From positions 1-34,634 of the forward strand of contig JAKAVC010000130.1 in assembly GCA_021817345.1 (NCBI GenBank): 34,634 nucleotides of DNA, read 5' to 3'. Under the pieces are notes generated by a model, which saw only the letters and a program-made list of their open reading frames with translations, searched no databases and was not told the DNA's origin. Shown here in pieces: positions 8,072 through 15,636 of the stretch (its first letter is position 1; each line of letters begins with the position of its first letter). The position numbers were made by a program, and so were the translations under genes. The stretch comes from Deltaproteobacteria bacterium. Its GTDB lineage: Bacteria; Desulfobacterota; Binatia; Binatales; Binataceae.

Positions 8072-8506
8072 TTGGCCGCCGAAGGCACGAATGATGGGCG
8101 CCGATGGCGCAGGTTCTTGGTTATACCGCTGGTTGCGTGCGCAGGCGCCGTTATCGGCGTAAGCGCCGCGGTCGGCTCCGATTCAATCACGCTCACAAAG
8201 CACACGTACAATGGCTGGGCGTCAGCAGCGGCGACCCGGCTTGCGCAGTCCCAAGACTTCGGCGAGGGCAAGCCTGTTTTGCCCTCCGAGGTCGAGAAAT
8301 ACATCGCGGTTTACTCCGCGATGCAGCGTAACCATCAACTCACAGTCGAACGGGCCGCGGCGCGCCAAGGGATGACGCTGCAACAGTTTCGCAGCCTGGA
8401 GTTCCGAATCGAGCGCGACCCAGCGGCCCACGAGCGAGTGCTTAAGGCACTGCGCAAAGCCGCGCAAAGCCGTAACTCGACAGATACCTCAAAACAGGGC
8501 CGGTAG
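8072..8506 (+). CDS. Exported or membrane-anchored hypothetical protein
   Basis: Not recognised with confidence. The proposed start is TTG 8072, ten bases after a strong AGGAGG (8056-8061), giving 144 aa. The open frame extends further upstream into the groEL start, but that part lacks coding character. A basic N-terminus (GRRWRRF) precedes a hydrophobic stretch at about residues 15-36, consistent with a signal peptide or membrane anchor. The remainder is a helical region: VEKYIAVYSAMQ, then RQGMTLQQF, then IERDPAAHERVLKALRKA. The layout recalls small exported DUF4168-like helical proteins, but this is weak. Gene order and orientation place it divergent from groEL and convergent with the second lipoprotein. 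Confidence 0.6.
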   Translation: MAAEGTNDGRRWRRFLVIPLVACAGAVIGVSAAVGSDSITLTKHTYNGWASAAATRLAQSQDFGEGKPVLPSEVEKYIAVYSAMQRNHQLTVERAAARQGMTLQQFRSLEFRIERDPAAHERVLKALRKAAQSRNSTDTSKQGR

Positions 8507-8546
8507 GCGGAGCGCAGTCGCCGCAAGATCGGCCTGAAAAGCCAAA

Positions 8547-8572
8547 GGCGGGAGGAAGAGAAAACTCCCGCC
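8547..8572. terminator. Bidirectional terminator between convergent genes
   Basis: A perfect 8-bp stem GGCGGGAG / CTCCCGCC (8547-8554, 8565-8572) with a 10-nt loop. On the minus strand it is followed by TTTGGCTTTT, so it suits the lipoprotein gene at 8604-8885. On the plus strand the T content (CGCCTCTTTG) is weaker. Confidence 0.7.
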
Positions 8573-8603
8573 CGCCTCTTTGTATCGCTCCGTCTCGCTG
8601 ACC

Positions 8604-8885
8604 TTACTTGGTCACCGAGCTGGCGAAGAGAGCCTCCAGACGCGACACCGCGTCATTGGCCCTTCGCACAGAATCCTCCGCGCCCGACGCCGCGGCATTG
8701 GCCTGCTGCGCGGCGGCTTCGGCCTTGTTCGCGGCCGCCTCAGCCTGCTGCGCGGACGCCTCCGCCTTGGTCGCATCGGCTTGTGACCGATCAGTGGCCG
8801 CGTTGATTGTTTTCATATCCGGTCCGCAGGCGCTCAGGAACGATGCCATCGTGAGAACCCCGAGCAGTGCTGCCAACGTCTTCAT
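8604..8885 (-). CDS. Alanine-zipper lipoprotein (Lpp/OprI-like)
   Basis: A 93-aa lipoprotein. ATG 8885 has a textbook AGGAGGTGA seven bases upstream, implying high expression. The signal peptide ends in the lipobox LSAC, with Cys20 lipidated. Residues about 27-88 are a continuous Ala-rich heptad helix (repeated AEAAANKAEAAAQQ-like units), as in OprI and other alanine-zipper lipoproteins of the outer membrane. The C-terminus ends SSVTK; a terminal lysine is the residue through which E. coli Lpp is joined to peptidoglycan, so a similar link is possible but unproven. It is a shorter paralogue of the gene at 5585-5980 without the histidine tail. Confidence 0.82.
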   Translation of the reverse strand: MKTLAALLGVLTMASFLSACGPDMKTINAATDRSQADATKAEASAQQAEAAANKAEAAAQQANAAASGAEDSVRRANDAVSRLEALFASSVTK

Positions 8886-9231
8886 CCTAGCTCACCTCCT
8901 ACTGGCTCCAGTGTAACGCCCAGCTCTTGCTTGCTGTTTGGTGAGGGCGAAAGTCCACGCCCGTTTATCAGACCCGCCCATAGTTGCAAATCAATTTCGA
9001 CGACGCAAGTCGGCGCATCGAACCTCAGTTCATTACCGGTCCGCACCGATCATTACCGGTCCGTACCGACTGACTAGGAAAGCTCCTTGCAGTTACATTT
9101 GGTCAGAAGGGATTGGCGCTCAGATTTCCCTGACCGGCGTGATCGTCGTTGCGTCCAACGGTCCGGGCGCCAATCGGCCGGAGCTTTTTCCTGATGCGCA
9201 TTGGCCAGGAGCGCGGTATCATCACAATTCG
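8886..9231. other. Divergent intergenic region with tandem repeat
   Basis: This 346-bp gap separates the minus-strand lipoprotein from rimI on the plus strand. No convincing gene lies in it: the rimI frame is open upstream but has no ribosome site or family match there. It holds a duplicated 20-bp element at 9030-9069 and a TTGCAA (8984-8989) that could be a -35 for the lipoprotein on the minus strand, without a good -10 at ideal spacing. Confidence 0.6.
9030..9069. repeat. Two tandem 20-bp operator-like repeats
   Basis: The element TCATTACCGGTCCGCACCGA (9030-9049) is followed directly by a copy with one change, C to T at 9064 (9050-9069). Each unit contains the dyad CGGT-N4-ACCG, and the 20-bp period puts both dyads on nearly the same helix face. 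This is typical of paired sites for a dimeric regulator. The element lies about 145 bp from the lipoprotein start and 163 bp from rimI. Confidence 0.6.
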
Positions 9232-9711
9232 ATGGGCCTCGAAATCAGGGACGCCACCTTGGGCGATCTCGCGGCAATCGTGGAAATCGAGAAGCTCGCT
9301 TTCACGACGCCTTGGAGCCTGAGGTCGTTTCAGCGAGAACTATCGTTGCCGTTTTCCCGGTTGACCGTTGCCGTCGCCGACGACAACGGCGCCAAGCCGT
9401 CCCTGGCCGGATTTCTATGCCGATGGCTTATCGCGGAGGAATGCCACGTCTTGAACGTTGCTGTGCATCCCTCCTACAGGCGCCAAGGCGTCGGCGAGAT
9501 GCTGATGACGGCAACGATCTCAGAGGCGCGGGCCAGGCATGCGGCGTTCGTAACTCTCGAAGTGCGGCGCTCGAACCTGGCGGCGCGGCAGCTTTACCGC
9601 AAGCTCAACTTCGAAGAACGACGTTTGAGACGCCACTATTACGGTCCCGGCGAGGACGCTATCGTGATGGAGCTTCGGCTCGACGGCAGTGCTCATCAAG
9701 GACAGTTATAG
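9232..9711 (+). CDS. rimI: Ribosomal protein S18-alanine N-acetyltransferase RimI
   Basis: A 159-aa GNAT-fold acetyltransferase. RimI acetylates the N-terminal alanine of ribosomal protein S18 and in many genomes travels with tsaB/tsaD. The start region (IRDATLGDLAAIVEIEKLAF) and the following TPWS are typical of RimI. The acetyl-CoA binding motif is in NVAVHPSYRRQGVGEMLM, and LEVRRSNLAARQLYRKLNF is the conserved C-terminal segment. ATG 9232 agrees with the family start, although no good ribosome site is seen close upstream. A related GNAT with another substrate cannot be excluded. tsaD occurs in this window at 20538, but no tsaB was found. Confidence 0.83.
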   Translation: MGLEIRDATLGDLAAIVEIEKLAFTTPWSLRSFQRELSLPFSRLTVAVADDNGAKPSLAGFLCRWLIAEECHVLNVAVHPSYRRQGVGEMLMTATISEARARHAAFVTLEVRRSNLAARQLYRKLNFEERRLRRHYYGPGEDAIVMELRLDGSAHQGQL

Positions 9712-9751
9712 AACGCAGTTACAATGAAGCCGCCTCCCCGCAATTATGCGA

Positions 9752-9780
9752 GTGACAACTCGCTCAATTTCTGGCATAAT
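9752..9780 (+). promoter_or_regulatory. Sigma70-type promoter of carD with overlapping inverted repeat
   Basis: A -35 GTGACA (9752-9757) and -10 CATAAT (9775-9780) are separated by 17 nt. A perfect inverted repeat GCGAGT-GACA-ACTCGC (9748-9763) covers the -35. If used, transcription would start near 9787, leaving a leader of about 85 nt before the carD ATG. Confidence 0.6.
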
Positions 9781-9872
9781 GGTTTTCACCGGTGCAATGG
9801 GTAGTGATGATCCCTATTGGGACATCAACCGCTCCACTCTCAGGCCCGGTAAGAAAAGTGCCTAAGATAAAA

Positions 9873-10367
9873 ATGAATTTGCCGTTCAAGAAGGGCGAGA
9901 AGGTCGTGTACCCGGCCCATGGGGTTGCCGTCATAGATGACATCCAGGTCCGAGTGATCTCCGGAACCGAACGCCGGTTTTATGTGCTTCGGATTCTTGG
10001 CACCGAAAAGATGACCATCATGATCCCGACTGAGAACGTTGAGTCGGTCGGTCTCAGGCGGGTTATCGGCAAAGACATGGTCGACAAGATCTACCGAATC
10101 CTCCGGCAGAAAAAGGTCGAAGTCGACTCGCAGACCTGGAACCGGCGCTATCGCGAATACACCGAGAAGATCAAAACCGGCTCTCCTCTTGAAATCGCAA
10201 AAGTGCTGCGCGATCTGCTGGTGCTGAAGGGCGACAAGGAGCTTTCCTTCGGCGAACGCAAGATGCTCGACACGGCACGAAGCCTGCTCGTCAAGGAGCT
10301 ATCGATCGCGAAGGCGCATCCCGAAGAAAAAATCATGGAAGAGCTGAAGACGATCTTCGCCAATTAG
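9873..10367 (+). CDS. carD: CarD/CdnL family transcription regulator
   Basis: A 164-aa CarD-family protein. The N-terminal Tudor-like RNA-polymerase interacting domain is seen as MNLPFKKGEKVVYPAHGVAVI and runs to about residue 65. The rest is the helical DNA-binding domain, with WNRRYREYTEKIKTGSPLEIAKVLRDL typical of the family. CarD/CdnL binds the RNA polymerase beta subunit and stabilises the open promoter complex, especially at rRNA promoters. ATG 9873 matches the usual start; in-frame GTG 9792 and ATG 9807 would add an unlike N-terminus. It has its own promoter (9752-9780) and terminator (10397), so it is likely a single-gene transcript. Confidence 0.92.
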   Translation: MNLPFKKGEKVVYPAHGVAVIDDIQVRVISGTERRFYVLRILGTEKMTIMIPTENVESVGLRRVIGKDMVDKIYRILRQKKVEVDSQTWNRRYREYTEKIKTGSPLEIAKVLRDLLVLKGDKELSFGERKMLDTARSLLVKELSIAKAHPEEKIMEELKTIFAN

Positions 10368-10396
10368 CGCGCCTTCCAATTCCGCACTCTTTGGGC

Positions 10397-10432
10397 AAGG
10401 GCCGAGCAATCAAAGCTTGGCCCTTTTCTTTT
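10397..10432 (+). terminator. Rho-independent terminator after carD
   Basis: An 11-bp stem (10397-10407 with 10415-10425, one G-U pair) reads AAGGGCC outward and GGCCCTT back, with a 7-nt loop, followed by TTCTTTT. It separates carD from ispD, whose start lies 45 bp further on. Confidence 0.9.
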
Positions 10433-10476
10433 GCTCGAAATTTCGCTCCGCTATAGGAACCCAATACGCCTTGCAC

Positions 10477-11163
10477 ATGCGAACCTCGGCAATAATCGTC
10501 GCAGCCGGAAGCGGCAGCCGCCTCGGCGCCGGCCAACCGAAGGCCTTCGTCACCCTCGGCGGGCGGACTCTGCTCGCTCATTCGCTGGCAACCGTCGCGG
10601 CGCTCAGGGAACTCCTCGAAGTTGTGGTCACGGTCCCGCCCGGGATGGAGACCGAGGCGCACGCCGAAGCGCGTCGGGCGGGGATGACGATTCCGGTCAA
10701 GGTTACCGCGGGCGGCATCGAGCGGCAGGACTCGGTCCGGATCGCACTTTCGCTCACCAGCGCGGAATCCGACCTAGTGGTGATCCATGACGCGGCTCGC
10801 CCGTTCGCGTCGCCAGCGCTTTTCGAACGATGTATCGAAGCCGCCGCACGTTCCGGCGGAGCTATTGCCGCAATTCCGGTCGCCGACACGCTCAAGCGCG
10901 TCGAGAAAAACCTTATCGCGGCGACCCTCCCCCGTGCGGGACTCTACCAGGCGCAGACGCCGCAGGCGTTCCACCGTCGGCTGCTGATCGACGCCCATGA
11001 GCGCGCCCGAGCCGCCGGCATTACCGCGACCGACGACGCCGACCTGGTCGAACGGCTTGGCAAACGAGTCGAGATTGTCGAAGCCGCGGCCCTGAATCTT
11101 AAGATCACAACCCCCTCCGACCTTCAGATTGCGGAGACCATAGCGGCCATGCTTGCGAAGTAG
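10477..11163 (+). CDS. ispD: 2-C-methyl-D-erythritol 4-phosphate cytidylyltransferase IspD
   Basis: A 228-aa enzyme of the non-mevalonate isoprenoid pathway that joins MEP and CTP to form CDP-ME. The nucleotide-binding loop AAGSGSRLGAGQPKAF lies at about residues 8-23, and HDAARPF is the second signature. DDADLVE and NLKITTPSDL near the end are also conserved. ATG 10477 gives the usual family start (RTSAIIVAAG), although no close ribosome site is visible. In-frame TTG 10471 is possible. No ispF follows: the convergent larE ends 26 bp downstream. The carD-ispD order is common among deltaproteobacteria-like genomes. Confidence 0.95.
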   Translation: MRTSAIIVAAGSGSRLGAGQPKAFVTLGGRTLLAHSLATVAALRELLEVVVTVPPGMETEAHAEARRAGMTIPVKVTAGGIERQDSVRIALSLTSAESDLVVIHDAARPFASPALFERCIEAAARSGGAIAAIPVADTLKRVEKNLIAATLPRAGLYQAQTPQAFHRRLLIDAHERARAAGITATDDADLVERLGKRVEIVEAAALNLKITTPSDLQIAETIAAMLAK

Positions 11164-11189
11164 GGAACAGCGCCTGCGCACGTCGCGCG

Positions 11190-12035
11190 TTATTCGACGG
11201 TCCTGGGAGCCGGGTGCTGCGCCTCGCCGATTACGCCTTCGTTCAACGAACCCGAGCGAAAGCCGCGCAGATCAACCGCGACAAAGCGAAATCCTATCTT
11301 TTTGAACTCGCGATCGATGGTCTCGCGCAGTCTCGGCTGAAGCACGCGCTCGATTTCGGCGCTCTCCAGTTCCAGCCGCGCGACATCGCCATGATATCTG
11401 ACGCGCACCACGCGAAAGCCAAGCGCGCGAAGCATCCGCTCGCCCTGTTCCACCTTGCGCAGGCCCTCGGGCGTTATCTCGGTGCCGTACGGAAAGCGCG
11501 ACGAAAGGCATGGCGAGGCCGGACGATCCCAGGTTGGAAGGCCCAGCTCGCGCGATAGTTGGCGAATTCCGGCCTTGGCCAGTTCGACTTCGACCAGCGG
11601 ATGGCGCACGCGGCGTTCCGCAGCCGCTTTCATCCCGGGGCGATAGTCGTGAAGGTCGTCAAGGTTGAGCCCGTCAACGATCTCGGAGATACCAAGTTCC
11701 GCGGCTTTTGCCTCGCAGACCGTGAAGAGGTTGCTCTTGCAGAGATAGCATCGGTGGATAGGATTGCTCGCGTAGCCGGGCACCTCGAGTTCATTCGATT
11801 CGACGAGCATGTGACGCGCGCCGATAAGCCGCGCCATCTCGATTGCCGAGCGGCGGTCTTCCTCGGGCATGGTTGGCGAAGTGGTCGTGAGCGCGAGCAC
11901 GCGGTCGCCGAGGGTATCGTGGGCGACCTTCAGGACAAAGGTGCTGTCCACCCCGCCGGAAAACGCAACCATCACGCTTTCCATCGAGGCGAACACGGCT
12001 TGAAGCCGTTTGAGTTTTTCCGCCAGCTCTTCCAT
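11190..12035 (-). CDS. larE: ATP-dependent sacrificial sulfur transferase LarE
   Basis: A 281-aa PP-loop ATP pyrophosphatase. LarE adenylates pyridinium-3,5-dicarboxylate mononucleotide and gives up the sulfur of its own cysteine, building the nickel-pincer cofactor of lactate racemase-type enzymes. The PP-loop AFSGGVDSTF lies at residues 24-33. The sacrificial cysteine is in RPASPCLSSRFPYG at Cys176, the same number as in the Lactobacillus plantarum enzyme. An additional CYLC motif is at 96-99. No larB, larC or larA is present nearby. It starts 16 nt after the cysK stop, so the pair is likely cotranscribed and linked by sulfur metabolism. The C-terminal 15 residues are variable. Confidence 0.9.
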   Translation of the reverse strand: MEELAEKLKRLQAVFASMESVMVAFSGGVDSTFVLKVAHDTLGDRVLALTTTSPTMPEEDRRSAIEMARLIGARHMLVESNELEVPGYASNPIHRCYLCKSNLFTVCEAKAAELGISEIVDGLNLDDLHDYRPGMKAAAERRVRHPLVEVELAKAGIRQLSRELGLPTWDRPASPCLSSRFPYGTEITPEGLRKVEQGERMLRALGFRVVRVRYHGDVARLELESAEIERVLQPRLRETIDREFKKIGFRFVAVDLRGFRSGSLNEGVIGEAQHPAPRTVE

Positions 12036-12051
12036 CGTCGCACTTACACGC

Positions 12052-12987
12052 TCAGATACCCTCGGCCTGGAACAGATCGGTCGTGAGATAACGCTCGCCG
12101 GTGTCGCAGAAGATCACCGCGACAAGCTTGCCCTTGCCGAGCCGTTTCGCGACCTGCATCGCGGCGTAACAATTGGCGCCGGAGGAAATCCCGACCAGCA
12201 GTCCCTCATGGCGCGCGAGGCGGCGCGTGTACGCGGCGGCGTCCTCGTCACTGACCGTGATTATCTCGTCGTAAACCTTCGTATCGAGGGTCTTGGGAAC
12301 GAAACCCGCGCCGATTCCCTGGATCTTGTGAAATCCCGGCTCGCCTCCGGACAGCACCGGCGAGTTTTTCGGCTCTACCGCGATGATAAGCGGGCGGTTT
12401 TTCAAATTTTCGCGCAGATAACGTCCGACCCCGCTCACGGTGCCCCCGGTGCCGACTCCGGCAACGAAGGCGTCGATCCGTGAAAGCTGTTCGACAAGTT
12501 CCGGACCGGTCGTGCGATAGTGCATCTCCGGGTTGGCCGGATTGCTGAACTGTTGGGGCATGAAGTAGCCGGGATTCTCGCGCACCAGCTCTTCGGCCTT
12601 GGCGATCGCTCCGTGCATCCCGCGCGTGTCGGGCGTGAGCACCAGTTCCGCGCCGTAGGCGACCAGCAACGAGCGCCGCTCCTCGCTCATCGTGTCGGGC
12701 ATCGTCAGAATGAGCCGGTAGCCCTTGACCGCCGCAACCAGGGCAAGCCCGATCCCGGTGTTTCCCGAGGTCGGCTCGACGATCGTGTCGCCCGGCTTGA
12801 TCCTGCCAGCCTTTTCGGCCGCTTCGATCATCGCAAGGCAGATCCGGTCCTTGACGCTGCCGCCCGGATTGAAATTCTCGAGCTTGGCCCATACTTCGGC
12901 GTCGTCCGGGCCGGGAATCCGGTTCAGGCGCACGACCGGGGTATGCCCGATCAGTTCGAGCGGGGAGCTGACAACGCTTAACGGCAT
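12052..12987 (-). CDS. cysK: Cysteine synthase (O-acetylserine sulfhydrylase)
   Basis: A 311-aa fold-type II PLP enzyme that makes L-cysteine from O-acetylserine and sulfide. The PLP lysine is Lys46 in [20 protein letters not shown] is the substrate loop, [15 protein letters not shown] binds the PLP phosphate, and [12 protein letters not shown] is the C-terminal signature. ATG 12987 gives the standard start ([15 protein letters not shown]). The frame stays open 58 codons upstream but that part overlaps the divergent glycosyltransferase and has no family match. Cysteine or sulfide supply fits the downstream larE. Confidence 0.95.
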   Translation of the reverse strand: MPLSVVSSPLELIGHTPVVRLNRIPGPDDAEVWAKLENFNPGGSVKDRICLAMIEAAEKAGRIKPGDTIVEPTSGNTGIGLALVAAVKGYRLILTMPDTMSEERRSLLVAYGAELVLTPDTRGMHGAIAKAEELVRENPGYFMPQQFSNPANPEMHYRTTGPELVEQLSRIDAFVAGVGTGGTVSGVGRYLRENLKNRPLIIAVEPKNSPVLSGGEPGFHKIQGIGAGFVPKTLDTKVYDEIITVSDEDAAAYTRRLARHEGLLVGISSGANCYAAMQVAKRLGKGKLVAVIFCDTGERYLTTDLFQAEGI

Positions 12988-13099
12988 ATTGGTGGATTCT
13001 AGCGTCAAATGCCCGCGGTTTGCGACTGGATGGCGGTCGGGCAAAAGGCGCGCGACGGCTATTGCGCGCCACGCGCGGTGGTTAGATTTCGTTAGCGCG

Positions 13100-14041
13100 A
13101 TGCACGGCAATGGAAACCGCACACCCTCTGGCGAAAGCAGGCGAGCGCGCGTGCTCGTCATTTTCCCCGGCGCACTCGGCGACCTGATTTGTCTTGCGCC
13201 GACGCTCGACGCGCTCGCCCGCCGCCATCGCGGCGCCGAACTGGAGCTGATGGCGCGCCAGGAACTGGCCCGATTCGCGGTCGGGCGGATGGGGGTCGCG
13301 CGCGCCCACTCGATAGATCGGCGCGAGGTGAGCCAACTGTTCCGGGGCGACGAGCCCGACGCGGAGACACGGCGCTTCTTCGGATCGTTTTACCGAATCT
13401 ATTCCTTCTTCAGCGCCGGCGATCCGGGCTTTCGCGCCGCGCTTGTGAAGGCCGCCGGTGGTCAGACCGTGACATTCCACCGCTTCCGCCCGGCGGGAAG
13501 CGGTCATGTTGCCGAGGCCTACCTGCGCGAGGTTGGCGAGCCATCAGGCCGCGTCGAGCCAAGGCTGGGTTTCTTCACCGCCGATCTGGAGTCGGCGGCG
13601 CGCCGTCTCTGGGGTCTGACCGAGGCGGGCAACTTCGTCGCAATTTTTCCAGGCAGCGGGAGCCCCGCCAAAAACTGGCCCGCCGAACGATTCGCCGCGC
13701 TCGCAAGCCAGCTCGCAAAAGAGAATCGCGTGCTGTTCGTGCTCGGTCCCGCGGAAGCCGGTCTGAAGCACGGAATCTTCGGGAAGTATCCGATCCTGAG
13801 CGGTCTCTCGCTCGGCACGGTGGCCGCGCTTGCGCGCTTCGCCTCGGCCTTTATCGGGGTCGATTCGGGCGTTTCGCATCTGGCCTCGGCTGCGGGAACG
13901 CCGGGTGTGGTTCTGTTCGGGCCGACCGACCCGGCGCGATGGCGTCCGTTGGGACGAGTCAAAGTGCTGAGACGCAACCCGATAGACATGATTGAACCGG
14001 CGGAGGTTATCGCGGCGCTGCGTCGGCTGCGCATGGTATGA
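13100..14041 (+). CDS. Glycosyltransferase family 9 (heptosyltransferase-like)
   Basis: A 313-aa GT-B fold glycosyltransferase related to ADP-heptose:LPS heptosyltransferases. The N-terminal domain opens with [22 protein letters not shown], the usual GT9 glycine-rich loop. The C-terminal domain has [19 protein letters not shown] and [29 protein letters not shown], the nucleotide-sugar binding signatures. It probably adds a sugar to the inner core of lipopolysaccharide at the cytoplasmic face, but donor and acceptor are unknown. ATG 13100 has no evident ribosome site. GTG 13151 is an alternative. It is divergent from cysK across 112 bp. Confidence 0.85.
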   Translation: MHGNGNRTPSGESRRARVLVIFPGALGDLICLAPTLDALARRHRGAELELMARQELARFAVGRMGVARAHSIDRREVSQLFRGDEPDAETRRFFGSFYRIYSFFSAGDPGFRAALVKAAGGQTVTFHRFRPAGSGHVAEAYLREVGEPSGRVEPRLGFFTADLESAARRLWGLTEAGNFVAIFPGSGSPAKNWPAERFAALASQLAKENRVLFVLGPAEAGLKHGIFGKYPILSGLSLGTVAALARFASAFIGVDSGVSHLASAAGTPGVVLFGPTDPARWRPLGRVKVLRRNPIDMIEPAEVIAALRRLRMV

Positions 14042-14268
14042 TTTACGTGGATCGTTCGCGCGAAGGCGAATCAATTCGGCTGAAATTCGTCTCAAGGCAG
14101 AGGCCGCCGTGGACGGCGGATGCGTGAAAACGCACTCCCGTCGCGCGCGAAGATGGTTACGTTGACTGTAAAATGGGCGTGGCGTAGCTTCACAATTACG
14201 CCTGCGCCCGGGTTGTTTTGGAGACAAAAGCCCGCATATCACGCCCGATCAATCCGCAGGTGAATGAA

Positions 14269-15120
14269 ATGGGTAGCTTTCTCAAGACCACTGTTCTCCT
14301 TGGCGCTCTGACCGGCCTTCTGATGCTGCTGGGTGGGCTTATCGGCGGCTCACAGGGACTCGTGCTGGCCTTCGTTTTCGCGGCCGTGATGAACCTCGGG
14401 AGTTACTGGTTTTCGGACCGTATCGTGCTCGCTTCGTATGGCGCGCAAAAGCTCGACGCCAGCTCGGCGCCCGAGCTTTACTCGATCGTTCAGGAACTGT
14501 CGCAGGCCGCGCGCATCCCGATGCCGCGGCTATACATGATTGACACGGACACGCCCAACGCGTTTGCGACCGGTCGCAACCCGTCGCACGCCGCGGTAGC
14601 GGTGACGCGCGGGATCATGCGCATCTGCAACCGCGAGGAACTCAAAGGCGTAATCGGCCATGAACTGTCGCACGTCATCAACCGCGACATCCTGACCAGC
14701 TCGATCGCCGCAACGCTAGCGGGCGCGATCATGATGATCGGAACGTGGCTCCGATGGGGCGCAATCTTCGGCTTGGGCCGCGACGAAGAACGCGAGGGAG
14801 GCATCGCGGGACTTCTAATCGGTGCGATTGTCGCGCCGATCGCGGCTTCACTCATCCAGCTTGCGATTTCGCGCACCCGTGAGTATCAGGCCGACGCAAG
14901 CGGCGCGCGCCTGACCCACAATCCGCTTCTGCTCGCCAACGCGCTTCGCAAACTCGAGATGGCGAACGAGCAGCTTCCACTGCAGGACGCGAGCCCCGCA
15001 ACCGCCCATCTTTTTATCGTCAATCCGCTTAGCGCCAAGGGACTTACCCGGCTGTTCTCGACCCATCCGCCCATCGAGGAGCGGATTCGGCGGCTGGAAG
15101 CGATGGCGGGAAAGGCCTGA
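14269..15120 (+). CDS. htpX: Membrane metalloprotease HtpX (M48B)
   Basis: A 283-aa inner-membrane zinc protease that degrades misfolded membrane proteins together with FtsH in well-studied species. Two N-terminal membrane helices (about residues 7-25 and 30-48) precede the cytosolic catalytic part with HELSH at 131-135. Glu205 in [10 protein letters not shown] is the third zinc ligand. Two further hydrophobic segments lie at about 145-165 and 178-200. ATG 14269 has AGGTGA five bases upstream and gives the normal family length. TTG 14218 would add 17 residues. The 227-bp upstream gap has a weak TTGACT-17-TAGCTT promoter candidate (14162-14190). Confidence 0.95.
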   Translation: MGSFLKTTVLLGALTGLLMLLGGLIGGSQGLVLAFVFAAVMNLGSYWFSDRIVLASYGAQKLDASSAPELYSIVQELSQAARIPMPRLYMIDTDTPNAFATGRNPSHAAVAVTRGIMRICNREELKGVIGHELSHVINRDILTSSIAATLAGAIMMIGTWLRWGAIFGLGRDEEREGGIAGLLIGAIVAPIAASLIQLAISRTREYQADASGARLTHNPLLLANALRKLEMANEQLPLQDASPATAHLFIVNPLSAKGLTRLFSTHPPIEERIRRLEAMAGKA

Positions 15121-15134
15121 GGAGGAGGGATCCG

Positions 15135-15617
15135 ATGCCTGAAGAGGGCGAAGAGAAAGGCAGAGGCTTCAAGGTTGAAGACCGCCGTCGTTTCTCTCCC
15201 GAGGGGGAACTCAAGCCCGAGTATCGTTCCGAGCACAAGGCCGGTCCCGCCCAGACTGCGAGAAAGGCTGCGGCGGCGGGCGTCGCCGAGGAAGCCGCCG
15301 CAGTCCGGCAGGCGGAGGCCGAAGCCGAGGTCGCGGCCGAGGCTGCTTACGAGGGCTCACGCGACACTATCACCTTCGCCAGCTTTATCGTCGGGCTCTC
15401 AACCGAAGCGCTCGCTTTTCTGGGTGAGATGCCGAATCCTGCGACCGGAGAGCGTCAGGCGGACCTCAAAGCCGCCGAGCAGATTATCGATATCATCGGG
15501 ATCTTGCGTGAAAAGACGCGGGGGAATTTGGATAGCGACGAAGAGAGCCTGATGGATGCGATTCTCTTCGATCTGCGGATGAAGTACGTTGAAAAGGCGC
15601 GATCTCCGCTACGCTGA
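15135..15617 (+). CDS. DUF1844 family protein
   Basis: A 160-aa soluble protein of unknown function. The N-terminal 75 residues are charged and low-complexity with an Ala/Glu-rich helix (AEEAAAVRQAEAEAEVAAEA). The C-terminal half is the DUF1844 domain: TITFASFIVGLSTEALAFLG, then LKAAEQIIDIIGILREKTRG, then LFDLRMKYVEKAR. GGAGGAGGG just upstream of ATG 15135 is a strong ribosome site. It starts 14 nt after htpX and ends 19 nt before htrA, so a shared transcript is likely and hints at a role in envelope quality control. DUF1844 genes are common in deltaproteobacteria-like and Planctomycete-type genomes, but the role is unknown. Confidence 0.85.
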   Translation: MPEEGEEKGRGFKVEDRRRFSPEGELKPEYRSEHKAGPAQTARKAAAAGVAEEAAAVRQAEAEAEVAAEAAYEGSRDTITFASFIVGLSTEALAFLGEMPNPATGERQADLKAAEQIIDIIGILREKTRGNLDSDEESLMDAILFDLRMKYVEKARSPLR

Positions 15618-15636
15618 GAGATACGCGCCCGATACG

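Noticed and set aside
8938-9231. N-terminal extension of RimI (frame open 98 codons upstream)
   Set aside because: No ribosome site and no family match; the extension covers the tandem repeat region.
13047-13070. GGCGCGC-N10-GCGCGCC dyad between cysK and the glycosyltransferase
   Set aside because: Pure GC dyads of this size are expected by chance in such a GC-rich sequence.
12988-13161. 58-codon N-terminal extension of CysK
   Set aside because: It overlaps the divergent glycosyltransferase start, and the standard CysK start is at 12987.
14042-14268. Small RNA, riboswitch or tRNA in the htpX upstream gap
   Set aside because: No cloverleaf, hammerhead core or known riboswitch signature could be found by eye.
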